Assembly: GCF_000772955.1 (NCBI RefSeq)
Contig: NZ_JPVO01000046.1
Coordinates: 62,001-126,000, forward strand
Direction of reading: 5' to 3'
DNA length: 64,000 nucleotides
Source of the DNA: Ureibacillus sinduriensis BLB-1 = JCM 15800
GTDB taxonomy: Bacteria; Bacillota; Bacilli; Bacillales_A; Planococcaceae
Positions 23,806-31,977 of the stretch are shown here, piece after piece (the first letter of the stretch is position 1; each line of letters opens with the position of its first letter). The notes beneath the pieces are model-generated. The model saw only the letters and a program-made list of their open reading frames with translations. It searched no databases and had not been told where the DNA came from. A program made the translations under genes and the position numbers.

Positions 23806-24840
23806 TTATGACTTTGTTAAGTCCTCCCAAATTGTATTTGTTGAGTGAAGCAATTTATCCGCCAATTGTTTTCTCCAATAGTTCCCATGGAAGTCTTCGT
23901 CCCGCCATGCCCATAATCTGCGTGTGTAGTGATGCAATCGATGTTCATGGGTTACCCCGATGGCTGCATGGACTTGGTGTGCACTGGTTGCCACAATGCG
24001 GCTCGCGTCATCCAGTTTTAAGCGGGCAAAGGCAATTTCATCTTTCACTTGCCCTTCAACGAGCAATGCAATGATATTGTCCAATGCAGACGAGGAAAGT
24101 GCTTGCTCCCCAGCCAAAATGGCAAGATGTTGCTGAACTAATTGGAATCGATGGATTGGACGACCGAATTGTTCACGTTCTTTGCTGAATTGTAATGTTA
24201 ACTCAAAGGCACGGTCGATTGCTCCCACCATTTTGCTTACCGTAGCTGCTGTCTGTAATTGTGTTAGGAATTCATGTTGCTGTTCTGTGAGGAGATGATT
24301 AAGCAGTATGTTGGCATCCGTGAATCTGAGGTGATCTCTTGGCTCTGCTGCTAGATTGGTGGAATTTTCAATTGTTGCTTCCTCCAAATCGATTATGATT
24401 AAAGAGTTTTTTCCTTGCTCTGTAGCAAGTGTCACGATTTTTTCAGCGTATCTAGCCCACGGAACATGCTGGAGTTGTCCAGTAACCTTCCCTTTTATAA
24501 GTTCTAAAGGTTGTGTGGCTATATGAATTGTTGATAATCCGCTTTGGGGTTGACTATTCACGTATTCCAAAACAAGGTTGGCTAATGTATGTTCAACAAA
24601 GGGAATCGGTACGGCATATTTTCCAACCAGTCGATACAAATGGAATAAATCCTCATAATCCCCGCCGGCACCACCATGCCCTTCTTTAATGGCCACTTTT
24701 TCAATTTCATTTTCAACGAGCAGCTGCCATACTTCTTCTCCCCACTTACCGGTTTCCAACAAATCAACCGTTTCTTTTTCCACCTTCTCTTTGAAGATTC
24801 TTTCTACGACGCCTGCAATCATGTCTTTCATTTCACTCAT
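23806..24840 (-). CDS. Acyl-CoA dehydrogenase subunit (short, 344 residues)
   Basis: Flavoprotein of the acyl-CoA dehydrogenase fold, 344 residues, shorter than the usual 380-390. N-terminal helical domain, a middle domain that is poorly conserved (no clear flavin-contact WxT motif), and a C-terminal helical domain with KEREQFGRPIHRFQLVQQHLAILAGE and AHQVHAAIGVTHEHRLHHYTRRLWAW. The last segment matches the FAD-contacting QVHGGxGxT region of the family with an altered form. ATG overlaps the stop of the other dehydrogenase in an ATGA junction. The strict pairing of one complete and one reduced dehydrogenase resembles heteromeric (alpha2beta2) acyl-CoA dehydrogenases known from steroid-degrading actinobacteria. 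Confidence 0.82.
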   Translation of the reverse strand: MSEMKDMIAGVVERIFKEKVEKETVDLLETGKWGEEVWQLLVENEIEKVAIKEGHGGAGGDYEDLFHLYRLVGKYAVPIPFVEHTLANLVLEYVNSQPQSGLSTIHIATQPLELIKGKVTGQLQHVPWARYAEKIVTLATEQGKNSLIIIDLEEATIENSTNLAAEPRDHLRFTDANILLNHLLTEQQHEFLTQLQTAATVSKMVGAIDRAFELTLQFSKEREQFGRPIHRFQLVQQHLAILAGEQALSSSALDNIIALLVEGQVKDEIAFARLKLDDASRIVATSAHQVHAAIGVTHEHRLHHYTRRLWAWRDEDFHGNYWRKQLADKLLHSTNTIWEDLTKS

Positions 24841-25988
24841 CTTGCAAGCACTCCCTTCGCGATAATGCCATACAATACTTCCGAAGTTCCTCCGCGAATC
24901 GTAAAGCCGGGTGCATGAAGGGTTGATTCTGCCAAGAAACGATCCAGGTCACGTTCTGCTTGAAGATGTGGATACACATCCAGCAACATACGAACAACTT
25001 CAGGAATTTTCTGCTCAAATTTCGTTCCGACACTTTTTACCAAGGCCGCCGGAACACCGACTTCCCCACCCTCTTCCAGCACTTTGGCCACACCGATCGA
25101 TAGATTTCGCAGGCTCCATAATTCGGCGACGAGTTTTGCCGCATGCGCCAACCCATTGATATCCTGACGGCGTTTGAGTTCTTCTATCGTCTCATTCAGT
25201 AAAGGGAAGGTACTCAAAATACGCTCCGGCCCGCTGCGCTCAAATGCCAATTCAGCCAGACCTTGCGCCCAGCCGTTTCCTATTGCGCCAACGACCATGT
25301 CATCCGCTACAAAAACGTTATCAAAAAACACATCATTAAAATGGTGTTCGCCTGTTAAATATCGTATCGGAGCAATGGTTACCCCTTCTGATTTCAGGTC
25401 GACAATTAACTGGCTTAAACCATGGTGTTTCTTTTCCGAAACGGGTTCTGTCCGAACGAGCGTGATCATGAAATGGGCATCTTGGGCGTTACTTGTCCAC
25501 GTCTTTGCCCCGTTTACAATCCATCCACCTTCTACCTTTTCGGCTTTTGTACGCACCGAGGCAAGATCCGAACCACTATTAGGTTCACTTAAACCAATGG
25601 CAAAGAAGCATTCACCTTTGACAATTTTCGGCAGGAACAATTTCTTTTGAAATTCCGTGCCAAATCTCAAAAGCAGCGGCCCTGTTTGCCGATCCGCAAA
25701 CCAATGTGCGGCAACCGGTGCTCCGATGGCCAAAAATTCTTCCGTCAAAATATAGCGATCGATTGAACTTCTCTCAGCACCGCCATACTCTTTTGGCCAA
25801 GTCAATCCTATCCATCCTTGTTCAGCGATCAATTTGGAAAATGCAGGATCGCTCCCGCTTAACCATGAATCACACTTCGTTTGGAACGTTCCCTTTTGCA
25901 GCTCCCTTTGTAAAAACGTCCGAACTTCTACTCTGAATTCTTCTTGCTCCTTTGTAAATTGAACAGAAGGTAAATTCAATCCAGCCAC
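24837..25988 (-). CDS. Acyl-CoA dehydrogenase (383 residues)
   Basis: FAD-dependent dehydrogenase introducing the alpha-beta double bond into an acyl-CoA. Full-length family architecture: helical N-terminal domain, flavin-binding beta domain (CFFAIGLSEPNSGSDLASVRTKAEKVEGGWIVNGAKTWTSNAQDAHF) and C-terminal helical domain ending TIRGGTSEVLYGIIAKGVLAR. The ERSGPERIL segment in the C-terminal domain may carry the catalytic Glu, as in heteromeric enzymes. The annotated start is GTG; a TTG at 25979 with GGGGTGG upstream is equally possible. First gene of the operon with the second dehydrogenase and enoyl-CoA hydratase. Confidence 0.88.
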   Translation of the reverse strand: MAGLNLPSVQFTKEQEEFRVEVRTFLQRELQKGTFQTKCDSWLSGSDPAFSKLIAEQGWIGLTWPKEYGGAERSSIDRYILTEEFLAIGAPVAAHWFADRQTGPLLLRFGTEFQKKLFLPKIVKGECFFAIGLSEPNSGSDLASVRTKAEKVEGGWIVNGAKTWTSNAQDAHFMITLVRTEPVSEKKHHGLSQLIVDLKSEGVTIAPIRYLTGEHHFNDVFFDNVFVADDMVVGAIGNGWAQGLAELAFERSGPERILSTFPLLNETIEELKRRQDINGLAHAAKLVAELWSLRNLSIGVAKVLEEGGEVGVPAALVKSVGTKFEQKIPEVVRMLLDVYPHLQAERDLDRFLAESTLHAPGFTIRGGTSEVLYGIIAKGVLAR

Positions 25989-26157
25989 CCCTTTTACGCA
26001 TTTACGGTCATATTTATGCTATATCAATAGTTTATATTTTCAGAATATTATATGCCAATGAAACGAAATATATTTGCATGGCTAGAATAATAGTTTGTAA
26101 AGGAGAATCACTAATTACAGTCATTTCTTTCAGGGGGACTACCGGGAATAGAGTTAA

Positions 26158-26292
26158 AGGACTAGGGTAGTTTTTTTCGATGATGTAGCTTATATCAATA
26201 AAATAAAAGAAGCTTTAAGAGACCCAATTCTAATCGATAAACAGCCTTCACCAAGGTACTTTCTTATTAAAATCAATGATGAAGGCATCTGA
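26158..26292 (+). pseudogene. Headless gene fragment
   Basis: In the 328-bp gap 25989-26316 one + frame is open for 44 codons and reads like protein (VVFFDDVAYINKIKEALRD ... PSPRYFLIKINDEGI, stop at 26290). It has no start codon or ribosome binding site. It is probably the 3' remnant of a deleted gene; I do not recognise the family. The rest of the gap is AT-rich with no clear feature. Confidence 0.3.
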
Positions 26293-26316
26293 AAAAAAGG
26301 GATATGGCATGTTGAT

Positions 26317-27036
26317 CTACTTTAAGAGACCTTTAATAAGTCGGGCTGAAGCAAAGCATATTTCACCATTCTCCAAAAAAACGGTTCTATTTTTCGAATC
26401 GATGTTTTGAACTTTGGCTTTATTTACAATAAAAGATTTGTGGCAGCGGTAGAAATCCGGATGTAAACTTTCATAATTTTTTAACCGTCCGTAAAATTCA
26501 ATATATTCATTTTCTAAATGCAAGATGATTTTATGCGAGTCCGGCGAGGCTTCGAAAAAGTAAATACTTTGCAAATCAATATTACGGGTGTGGCCCATCG
26601 TCTTGATTTGCAATTTTTGGATGGTATCTTGTTCGCCCATTTTTACATAGCGTCGATGTGCTTCTTTTAAGGTCGATAGTATCTTTTCTTTTAGCCCATC
26701 AGGATTATCTTTAATAATAAAATCCAGGGCAGCAAGTTTATAGATGAATGTAAGAAAACTCATTTCAGCATGCGTAGTGACATATACGAGACTGGCAACC
26801 GGGTCTTTTTCCCGCAACTTGCTGCCCAAGGCAATCCCGGTCATTTCATGCTTCAAATCGATATCAAAAAAATAGCAATCAGCCTTTGCATTTTCCAGGA
26901 ACGCCGCAACATCGGCGGGATTTGTTGTAGCCAGCACTATCTTCATTCCGTTATCTTCAATGGCTGCATAGTTTTCAATTATTTTTTTGATGCTCTCCAA
27001 TTGAACAAAGTCGTCTTCACAAATAACGATATCCAT
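26317..27036 (-). CDS. LytTR response regulator (AgrA/NatR-like)
   Basis: A 239-residue response regulator. Receiver domain at 1-125 with DD at 8-9, phosphoacceptor Asp58 in YFFDIDL and Lys in the AALDFIIKDNP region; LytTR DNA-binding domain at about 140-239 (IYFFEASPDSHKIILHLENEYIEFYGRLKNYESL, HPDFYRCHKSFIVNKAKVQNID). ATG at 27036 has AAAGGAG, one base after the kinase stop. AgrA-type regulators activate adjacent operons from paired 9-bp direct repeats. Here the likely target is the YhaQP-type ABC exporter or its own operon; no agrB or agrD gene exists in the window. Confidence 0.9.
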   Translation of the reverse strand: MDIVICEDDFVQLESIKKIIENYAAIEDNGMKIVLATTNPADVAAFLENAKADCYFFDIDLKHEMTGIALGSKLREKDPVASLVYVTTHAEMSFLTFIYKLAALDFIIKDNPDGLKEKILSTLKEAHRRYVKMGEQDTIQKLQIKTMGHTRNIDLQSIYFFEASPDSHKIILHLENEYIEFYGRLKNYESLHPDFYRCHKSFIVNKAKVQNIDSKNRTVFLENGEICFASARLIKGLLK

Positions 27037-27037
27037 C

Positions 27038-28342
27038 TTACCTACTCCTTTCGAAACCGATTTCTTGAATAAAGTATGGAGGGCTGATTTTCGTGTTCAA
27101 ACTGACATTAGGTGACTCATTTTTCATTTGCAGCAGATTCGCCAAACCGAGGCCACGATTTTCCCCTTTGGTTGAAAATCCCTCTTGATAAACCTCATGT
27201 ACCTTGATATTCGATTTTTCATTAAATGTATTGCATACAACCAACAAGATTGCCCCATCCAAATGAATAAACGCTACCCGCACTTCACCATCTTCAGTTT
27301 CCCGTGCAGCTTCGATTGCATTGTCGAGCAAGATACCGACCATGCGATTCAAAACAATCGGATCGATCGAAATATCTTCAACTTCCTCGACCATTTCAAT
27401 ATAAAATGGTACGTGATGCGATTGAGCTTGCAAGATTTTTGTTGTTAATAACCCTTTCAAACTGTTTATTTTCAAGTTATTCAGCGTCATCATGGCTTGC
27501 TGGTTCAACTGTTCCTGATGATTGGCCTCTAAAATATGCTGATAGAAATATGTATGAAGGCCGTCATAATTTTTATCATCGATGAATGTGCGCAAAGAAG
27601 ATAGAATATTCACATAATCATGCTTGAACCTGCGCATATCCTGGTTGATTTGTTCAAGCGAGGCGACGTACGCTTCGAAATTCTTCATTTCCTGTTCCCG
27701 TTGCTTCACTTTGTATCTATTAAATGCTGCATATAAAACGACAAACAAAATGACGGTGAGAAATGCTAAATACATCATGAACATCATTAAATTATTTTGA
27801 ACACTTTGGTAAAAGTTGTCATGGTCAATTGCTACTATATCAATGTACATAACGATAACTGTTACGACACTCAAAAACACCAAAATAGTAGAAATATAGC
27901 CATTGATTACCCAGCGGCCGATTATATATTTCATGACTTGTTTGTACAAATAGGCTATTGCAGCGGCAAATAATACAAACAACATACAATAGCAGAAATA
28001 GATAAAATGATCATTCCCCGTTTCATTTAGTATGCGGTACGAGAGTAAATATGATAGATTGTCGCTGATCACCAAAAAAATGAGCGTCATAAATATATGG
28101 AAAATGTGGCTAATAGTGCTCGTTTGCCGGAAAACCATAATCGATAATACCGTTAAATAAAATAAAATCGATGGTGCCCCAATAAACGAAAACAATAAAT
28201 AGGTCGGGAGAAATATAAAACAAATTGTTATTACATAGTGCTTCCTTGTCCAATTTAAATCGAGAATATAAATGCAAAAAAATAGTAATGTAATATACTG
28301 AATGACAAATGATAGAAAGTTCTCAAACGCCGTAAGTACCAT
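27038..28342 (-). CDS. AgrC/NatK-like sensor histidine kinase
   Basis: A 434-residue kinase with six or more membrane helices in the first 210 residues and no large extracytoplasmic loop, as in peptide-sensing AgrC and in NatK. The cytoplasmic part has a phosphorylated His at about 241 in RRFKHDYVNILSSL and a GHKL ATPase domain (IVLNRMVGILLDNAIEAARE; STKGENRGLGLANLLQM). ATG at 28342 follows GGTGGTATGAA. It is followed after one base by the LytTR regulator gene. The signal is unknown; candidates are a peptide exported by the neighbouring ABC system or membrane stress. Confidence 0.88.
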   Translation of the reverse strand: MVLTAFENFLSFVIQYITLLFFCIYILDLNWTRKHYVITICFIFLPTYLLFSFIGAPSILFYLTVLSIMVFRQTSTISHIFHIFMTLIFLVISDNLSYLLSYRILNETGNDHFIYFCYCMLFVLFAAAIAYLYKQVMKYIIGRWVINGYISTILVFLSVVTVIVMYIDIVAIDHDNFYQSVQNNLMMFMMYLAFLTVILFVVLYAAFNRYKVKQREQEMKNFEAYVASLEQINQDMRRFKHDYVNILSSLRTFIDDKNYDGLHTYFYQHILEANHQEQLNQQAMMTLNNLKINSLKGLLTTKILQAQSHHVPFYIEMVEEVEDISIDPIVLNRMVGILLDNAIEAARETEDGEVRVAFIHLDGAILLVVCNTFNEKSNIKVHEVYQEGFSTKGENRGLGLANLLQMKNESPNVSLNTKISPPYFIQEIGFERSR

Positions 28343-28435
28343 TTCATACCACCATTTCTAAATTTATCTATATCACTATTATATACTACTTTTTTAATAA
28401 TCTGATTTCCTCCAATTAGATTATTTTACGATAAA

Positions 28436-28474
28436 AAGACTCCTTGCAAGCTATATAAGCTTTTGAGAAGTCTT
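28436..28474 (-). terminator. Terminator of the YhaQP-type exporter operon
   Basis: AAGACTcCTTGCAAGCT folds with AGCTTTTGAGaAGTCTT around a 5-base loop; TTTTTATCG follows on the minus strand. It separates the exporter operon from the downstream kinase/regulator operon. Confidence 0.75.
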
Positions 28475-28522
28475 GTTTTAACTTGTAGGAATTGAGATTG
28501 AATCCATTAAAGAAGCGGTTCC

Positions 28523-29728
28523 CTAGCGATTAAGTTGCATTAACTGTTTAAATGTTAGGCTATCCGATTTCAGTACGCCTTTTGGATAAATTTTCGCCGC
28601 CATCGCTGCAAACAGCGCAATGAATGCAAGCATGACCAGCAGCGAAATTATAATTTCACCCGTCGCAATGGTGTTGTATACGATACGAATCAATACACTC
28701 ATCGGGGCCGTAAAGGGAATGTAAGATGTAACATTCGCCATCATCCCTTCTGGATAATCCATTACAAACAGCATTTCTGCAGCCAAACTGGCCATCAGCA
28801 AAATGACAATGGGCATCGTGGCACTCGATAGGTCATCCGGACGGCTTACCATTGATCCGACAATCGCAAACAAAGTGGCATAGATGAAGTATCCGATGAT
28901 AAAGAAAATCAGAATATAGAAGGCTGTTCCCCATGTAATTGTCTCGATCACTGTCTGGACAAACGAACCCTCTGGAACATCGAAAATACCCAGGTTGGCC
29001 CATAATAGGAGGGCGCCGATAAAGATAAATAATTGTACCAGGCTTGCCATGCCGATGCCTAGAATTTTCCCGTACATCATGGGTATCGGTGCCACCTTTG
29101 TAATCATGACCTCCATCACGCGGGAGGATTTTTCCGATGCGATGGCTGTTGCAACATTATTGCCGTATGTTGAAATGGCTAAAAACATAATCGTAATAAG
29201 TCCATAAACAATCATCAGTGCATTGGGCTCTGATTCATATAGAGATTGAACATCGCTTTGCAATGGGGTGTTCAATGCCTGTAAAATAACCGGATCGACT
29301 GATTGAGAGGAAACAATCGATTCGATTTTTTTCTGTTCAATATAGGATTCCAACCCAACTACCAATTCATTGTTTACTTTCGGCATATAAATATCCAGCT
29401 TCATCATGTCCGCATGCTCTTCCAGCATAAAGAATCCACTCAGCTCATCAGCTTTAATCTCTTCTTTGATGCTCTCCATCCTCACCCCATCTATAATTTT
29501 CCAGTTGCCGGACACCTGGGCCAGCCCTTGTTCGGACAATTCCAATGAGGTATGGTTCACAAGTTTATACGTTTCTTCCGGGCCATCCTGATTGAAGTTA
29601 TTCAGGATTGCCGGTGAGGCAAAGAGCAGTACGCTCAATAGCACAAGTCCCAGCGTGATATATAAGTACGGCTTTGTTTTAACAGCTTCTTTGAAAACCG
29701 TGCTGAATACAATACTGAAATTACGCAA
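28523..29728 (-). CDS. ABC exporter permease (YhaP/NatB-like)
   Basis: A roughly 401-residue ABC-2 permease with one N-terminal helix, a soluble extracytoplasmic domain of about 140 residues, then five helices, matching B. subtilis YhaP (about 419 residues) and NatB. Conserved-looking features: TIMFLAISTYGNNVATAIASEKSSRVMEVMITKVAPIPMMYGKILG, the coupling segment, and YIPFTAPMSVLIRIVYN. The TTG at 29728 (with AGGGGGCGAAG upstream, overlapping the ATPase stop by 8 bp) gives the usual LRNFSIVFSTVFKEAV start; an ATG at 29764 would add 12 residues. NatAB exports sodium; for YhaQP the cargo is not settled. Confidence 0.85.
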   Translation of the reverse strand: MRNFSIVFSTVFKEAVKTKPYLYITLGLVLLSVLLFASPAILNNFNQDGPEETYKLVNHTSLELSEQGLAQVSGNWKIIDGVRMESIKEEIKADELSGFFMLEEHADMMKLDIYMPKVNNELVVGLESYIEQKKIESIVSSQSVDPVILQALNTPLQSDVQSLYESEPNALMIVYGLITIMFLAISTYGNNVATAIASEKSSRVMEVMITKVAPIPMMYGKILGIGMASLVQLFIFIGALLLWANLGIFDVPEGSFVQTVIETITWGTAFYILIFFIIGYFIYATLFAIVGSMVSRPDDLSSATMPIVILLMASLAAEMLFVMDYPEGMMANVTSYIPFTAPMSVLIRIVYNTIATGEIIISLLVMLAFIALFAAMAAKIYPKGVLKSDSLTFKQLMQLNR

Positions 29729-30620
29729 TGACTTCGCCCCCTGTCCGTTCAATGAAGATTTCATGCAGGCTCGGCTCCTTTAATGAAACCCCGTGGAGTT
29801 CAAATTTCTCACCGAATTCCGAAATGAGCTGGTAAATCTTTTCACTGCGCGGAATACGTAATTTATAACGGTTGTTATCCTGCGTGAAATCATACTTCTT
29901 ATGCTCTAGATAATCTTTCAAGTGCGTAGCTGCTGTCTCCAGCTCCAAGTAACGGTAGTCATAGGAACTCTTTACATTTGCCAGCTCGTCGGAGACAATC
30001 AGATTGCCATCCTTCAAAATACAGATTTGGCTGCAGAACGATTCCACTTGATCCATTTGATGGCTGCAAAAAATAATCGTTTTCTTCCGAGCGATCAATT
30101 CCTTCACCACGCTCTTAAGCATATCTGCATTCACTGGGTCTAAACCGCTGAAAGGTTCATCCAAAATGATAAACTCCGGGTCATGGATAATTGCTGTAAT
30201 CAATTGTACTTTTTGCTGATTCCCCTTAGAAAGTTGTTCGGTACGCTTTTTCGCTGCGTAAGAGATTTCAAGCTTTTCCAGCCACTTCAATGCCTCTTTT
30301 TTCGCTTCCTTTCTGTCCATCCCTTCCAGCATACCAAAGTAAATAATTTGATCTAACACATTCATTTTCGCATATAGTCCGCGTTCTTCCGGCAAGTAGC
30401 CGATTTTGACGTTTTTCTTGGAAAAAGGCCTTCCTTTCCATAAAATCTGCCCGCCGTCTTTCGGAATAAGTTCCAGCATCATCCGAATGGTCGTTGTTTT
30501 CCCTGCTCCATTGCGGCCCAGCATACCAAGGATCTGCCCCTCCTTCAGCTCTATAGAAATATTATTCACCGCTATTTTACTGCCAAAGCTCTTGTTTAAG
30601 TTTTTGATTTGAAATGTCAT
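29721..30620 (-). CDS. ABC exporter ATP-binding protein (YhaQ/NatA-like)
   Basis: A 299-residue ATPase (YhaQ is about 298). Walker A GRNGAGKTTTIRMML near 35-49, signature EQLSKGNQQKVQL, Walker B FIILDEPFSGLDP, H-loop FCSHQMD. The C-terminal 80 residues form the extra domain typical of Na+/antibiotic-type ABC-2 exporters (SLHEIFIERTG ending). ATG at 30620 has TAGGAGAGGTG. It follows a 25-residue peptide gene by 12 bp and precedes the permease with overlap, so the peptide, ATPase and permease are one operon. Confidence 0.9.
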   Translation of the reverse strand: MTFQIKNLNKSFGSKIAVNNISIELKEGQILGMLGRNGAGKTTTIRMMLELIPKDGGQILWKGRPFSKKNVKIGYLPEERGLYAKMNVLDQIIYFGMLEGMDRKEAKKEALKWLEKLEISYAAKKRTEQLSKGNQQKVQLITAIIHDPEFIILDEPFSGLDPVNADMLKSVVKELIARKKTIIFCSHQMDQVESFCSQICILKDGNLIVSDELANVKSSYDYRYLELETAATHLKDYLEHKKYDFTQDNNRYKLRIPRSEKIYQLISEFGEKFELHGVSLKEPSLHEIFIERTGGEVIA

Positions 30621-30632
30621 GTAGCACCTCTC

Positions 30633-30710
30633 CTAACCAATCATTTTTACGATAGCAATAACCGCGATTCCAATCATTACTCCTGCCAAGGCCTTTAACA
30701 CCTTTTTCAT
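30633..30710 (-). CDS. 25-residue hydrophobic peptide upstream of the ABC exporter
   Basis: Short ORF of 25 codons on the minus strand: ATG at 30710 with GGAGGC 6 bases upstream, beginning MKKVLKALAGVM and continuing as one hydrophobic helix with Lys at both ends (ending VKMIG), stop TAG at 30633. It fits between the degenerate response-regulator gene and the ATPase gene with normal operon spacing (34 and 12 bp). It may be a one-helix regulator of the exporter, a leader peptide, or an exported peptide; the sequence resembles amphipathic membrane peptides but has no recognised family. Confidence 0.55.
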   Translation of the reverse strand: MKKVLKALAGVMIGIAVIAIVKMIG

Positions 30711-30744
30711 TTCTTTGCCTCCTTCATTGCCTTTAGTTTTAAAA

Positions 30745-31338
30745 CTATGTTCCAAATGTTATGATTTTTTGCTCAAACGCCTTACTAATCGACTCTATAT
30801 AATTCGGCACTTTAAAATAGGCGTTAATCCGATATAGGGACTGATCGATTTCCTCAGCCGAAATCTCCCTTGTACGCTGAATGAATTCAAATGTATGGCC
30901 AACTGCCAGATCTTTGAGAATCTTTTTATCCACCTCCTTCAACGAAACTTCAAGTGGAAGCGATGTGTTACTGTTAAAGGACTCCATCAATAGTAAAAAT
31001 TCGTTCAGGCTTGTATTTTTAGTAACACTCGCCCAGCGCTCTTCATCCTTCAAATGATGATAAACCTCGCCCATTCTCGAATCTACAAGCAGCATGATGT
31101 CTACTTCCGGACCTTTCAGCTTCTTTAAACTCCCGATGGTTATCGCAAAGTGATCATTTGATGTTTCAACCACCACAATTTCAATATCTTGATCGTTGAT
31201 TTTTTTCATTAATGCCTCGTTAAATAAAGGAGCTTGGATTGGATACGTATCCACTTGCCAAGTTGGACGCCTATCATGAATGGCTATTTGCAATGCCTCT
31301 ATAAACAAAGTAGACATTGAAACGATTAGTACTTTCAA
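30745..31338 (-). CDS. Degenerate response-regulator-like protein
   Basis: A 197-residue protein whose start MKVLIVSMSTLFIEALQIAI and alternating strand/helix pattern resemble a NarL-type receiver, but the acidic pocket is missing (VSMS in place of VDDH; the phosphoacceptor region reads IEIVVVETSND). The C-terminal 60 residues (DKKILKDLAVGHTFEFIQRTREISAEEIDQSLYRINAYFKV) have the spacing of a LuxR-type helix-turn-helix with diverged sequence. A TTG start at 31338 has GGGGGGATAT. It is first in the peptide/ABC exporter operon and is probably a phosphorylation-independent regulator of it. Confidence 0.65.
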   Translation of the reverse strand: MKVLIVSMSTLFIEALQIAIHDRRPTWQVDTYPIQAPLFNEALMKKINDQDIEIVVVETSNDHFAITIGSLKKLKGPEVDIMLLVDSRMGEVYHHLKDEERWASVTKNTSLNEFLLLMESFNSNTSLPLEVSLKEVDKKILKDLAVGHTFEFIQRTREISAEEIDQSLYRINAYFKVPNYIESISKAFEQKIITFGT

Positions 31339-31454
31339 AATATCCCCCCTTTTGGAAAATCACCTAACTTCACTATACTTTTGCTTTTCTCTTTATTGTT
31401 GAAATGGTCTTCAAAAGCAATAATCCACTCACTACCGTTCTTTTTTGCAAAAAA

Positions 31455-31482
31455 AAAACGTTCATACAGTCATGAACGTTTT
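31455..31482 (-). terminator. Terminator of the DUF3953-like gene
   Basis: Perfect stem AAAACGTTCAT / ATGAACGTTTT with a 6-base loop and a T-run on the minus strand (TTTTTTTTTGC). Confidence 0.75.
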
Positions 31483-31594
31483 CTATCAGATGATTTCCCA
31501 ATAGACTACATATTAAAAGGTTGTGAACGTAAGAAATGAACTTAGGTAATATTAGAAAAGTGTACGGAATTAGAGATTGTTAATGAAAGTCCCG

Positions 31595-31828
31595 TTAGTT
31601 CAATAAGAAACCTGCAAGTGATACAATTAATATAAATAAAAAAATAACAATGCTAATCCAACCTCTAATTTTTTGTTCTTTCTTAAATTCCTCCAATCCC
31701 ATTACTAGTATCATTAAACTTAAGAAAAATATCATATAGAATTGGAACTCAAAATTTTTAGTAATCAAACTATAACCAGCTATACAAGCAACAGTTACCG
31801 CAAAAATCACTTTTAAAATGATCAACAT
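31595..31828 (-). CDS. DUF3953-like small membrane protein (copy 1)
   Basis: A 77-residue protein with three predicted membrane helices and the conserved-looking loop LVMGLEEFKKEQK between helices 2 and 3, which it shares with the protein at 32603 (IMGVEEFKSKGK). These small YczI-like proteins are of unknown function. ATG at 31828 with AGGAGAG upstream is chosen over the longer ORF starting at 31897. It lies beside an acetyltransferase gene on the same strand. Confidence 0.6.
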   Translation of the reverse strand: MLIILKVIFAVTVACIAGYSLITKNFEFQFYMIFFLSLMILVMGLEEFKKEQKIRGWISIVIFLFILIVSLAGFLLN

Positions 31829-31977
31829 GCATAAACACTCTCCTATACAGCCTTTTGAGCTATCGTTTCCCGCAAGTTTGAGTTCAACTCTCAACAATCG
31901 CGACTGGACGGCCCAAAAACGAAAAGCGTTCTTCGTCGTATTGAAGAATCGCGCACTAAGATGGACGTAACAAACTT

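Noticed and set aside
25174-25650. 158-codon + strand ORF
   Set aside because: Antisense to the 383-residue acyl-CoA dehydrogenase gene, whose family motifs are unmistakable.
26000-28520. Search for agrB and agrD partners of the AgrC/AgrA-like genes
   Set aside because: No membrane protease or cyclic-peptide precursor ORF exists on either side; hence the system is treated as NatK/NatR-like or orphan.
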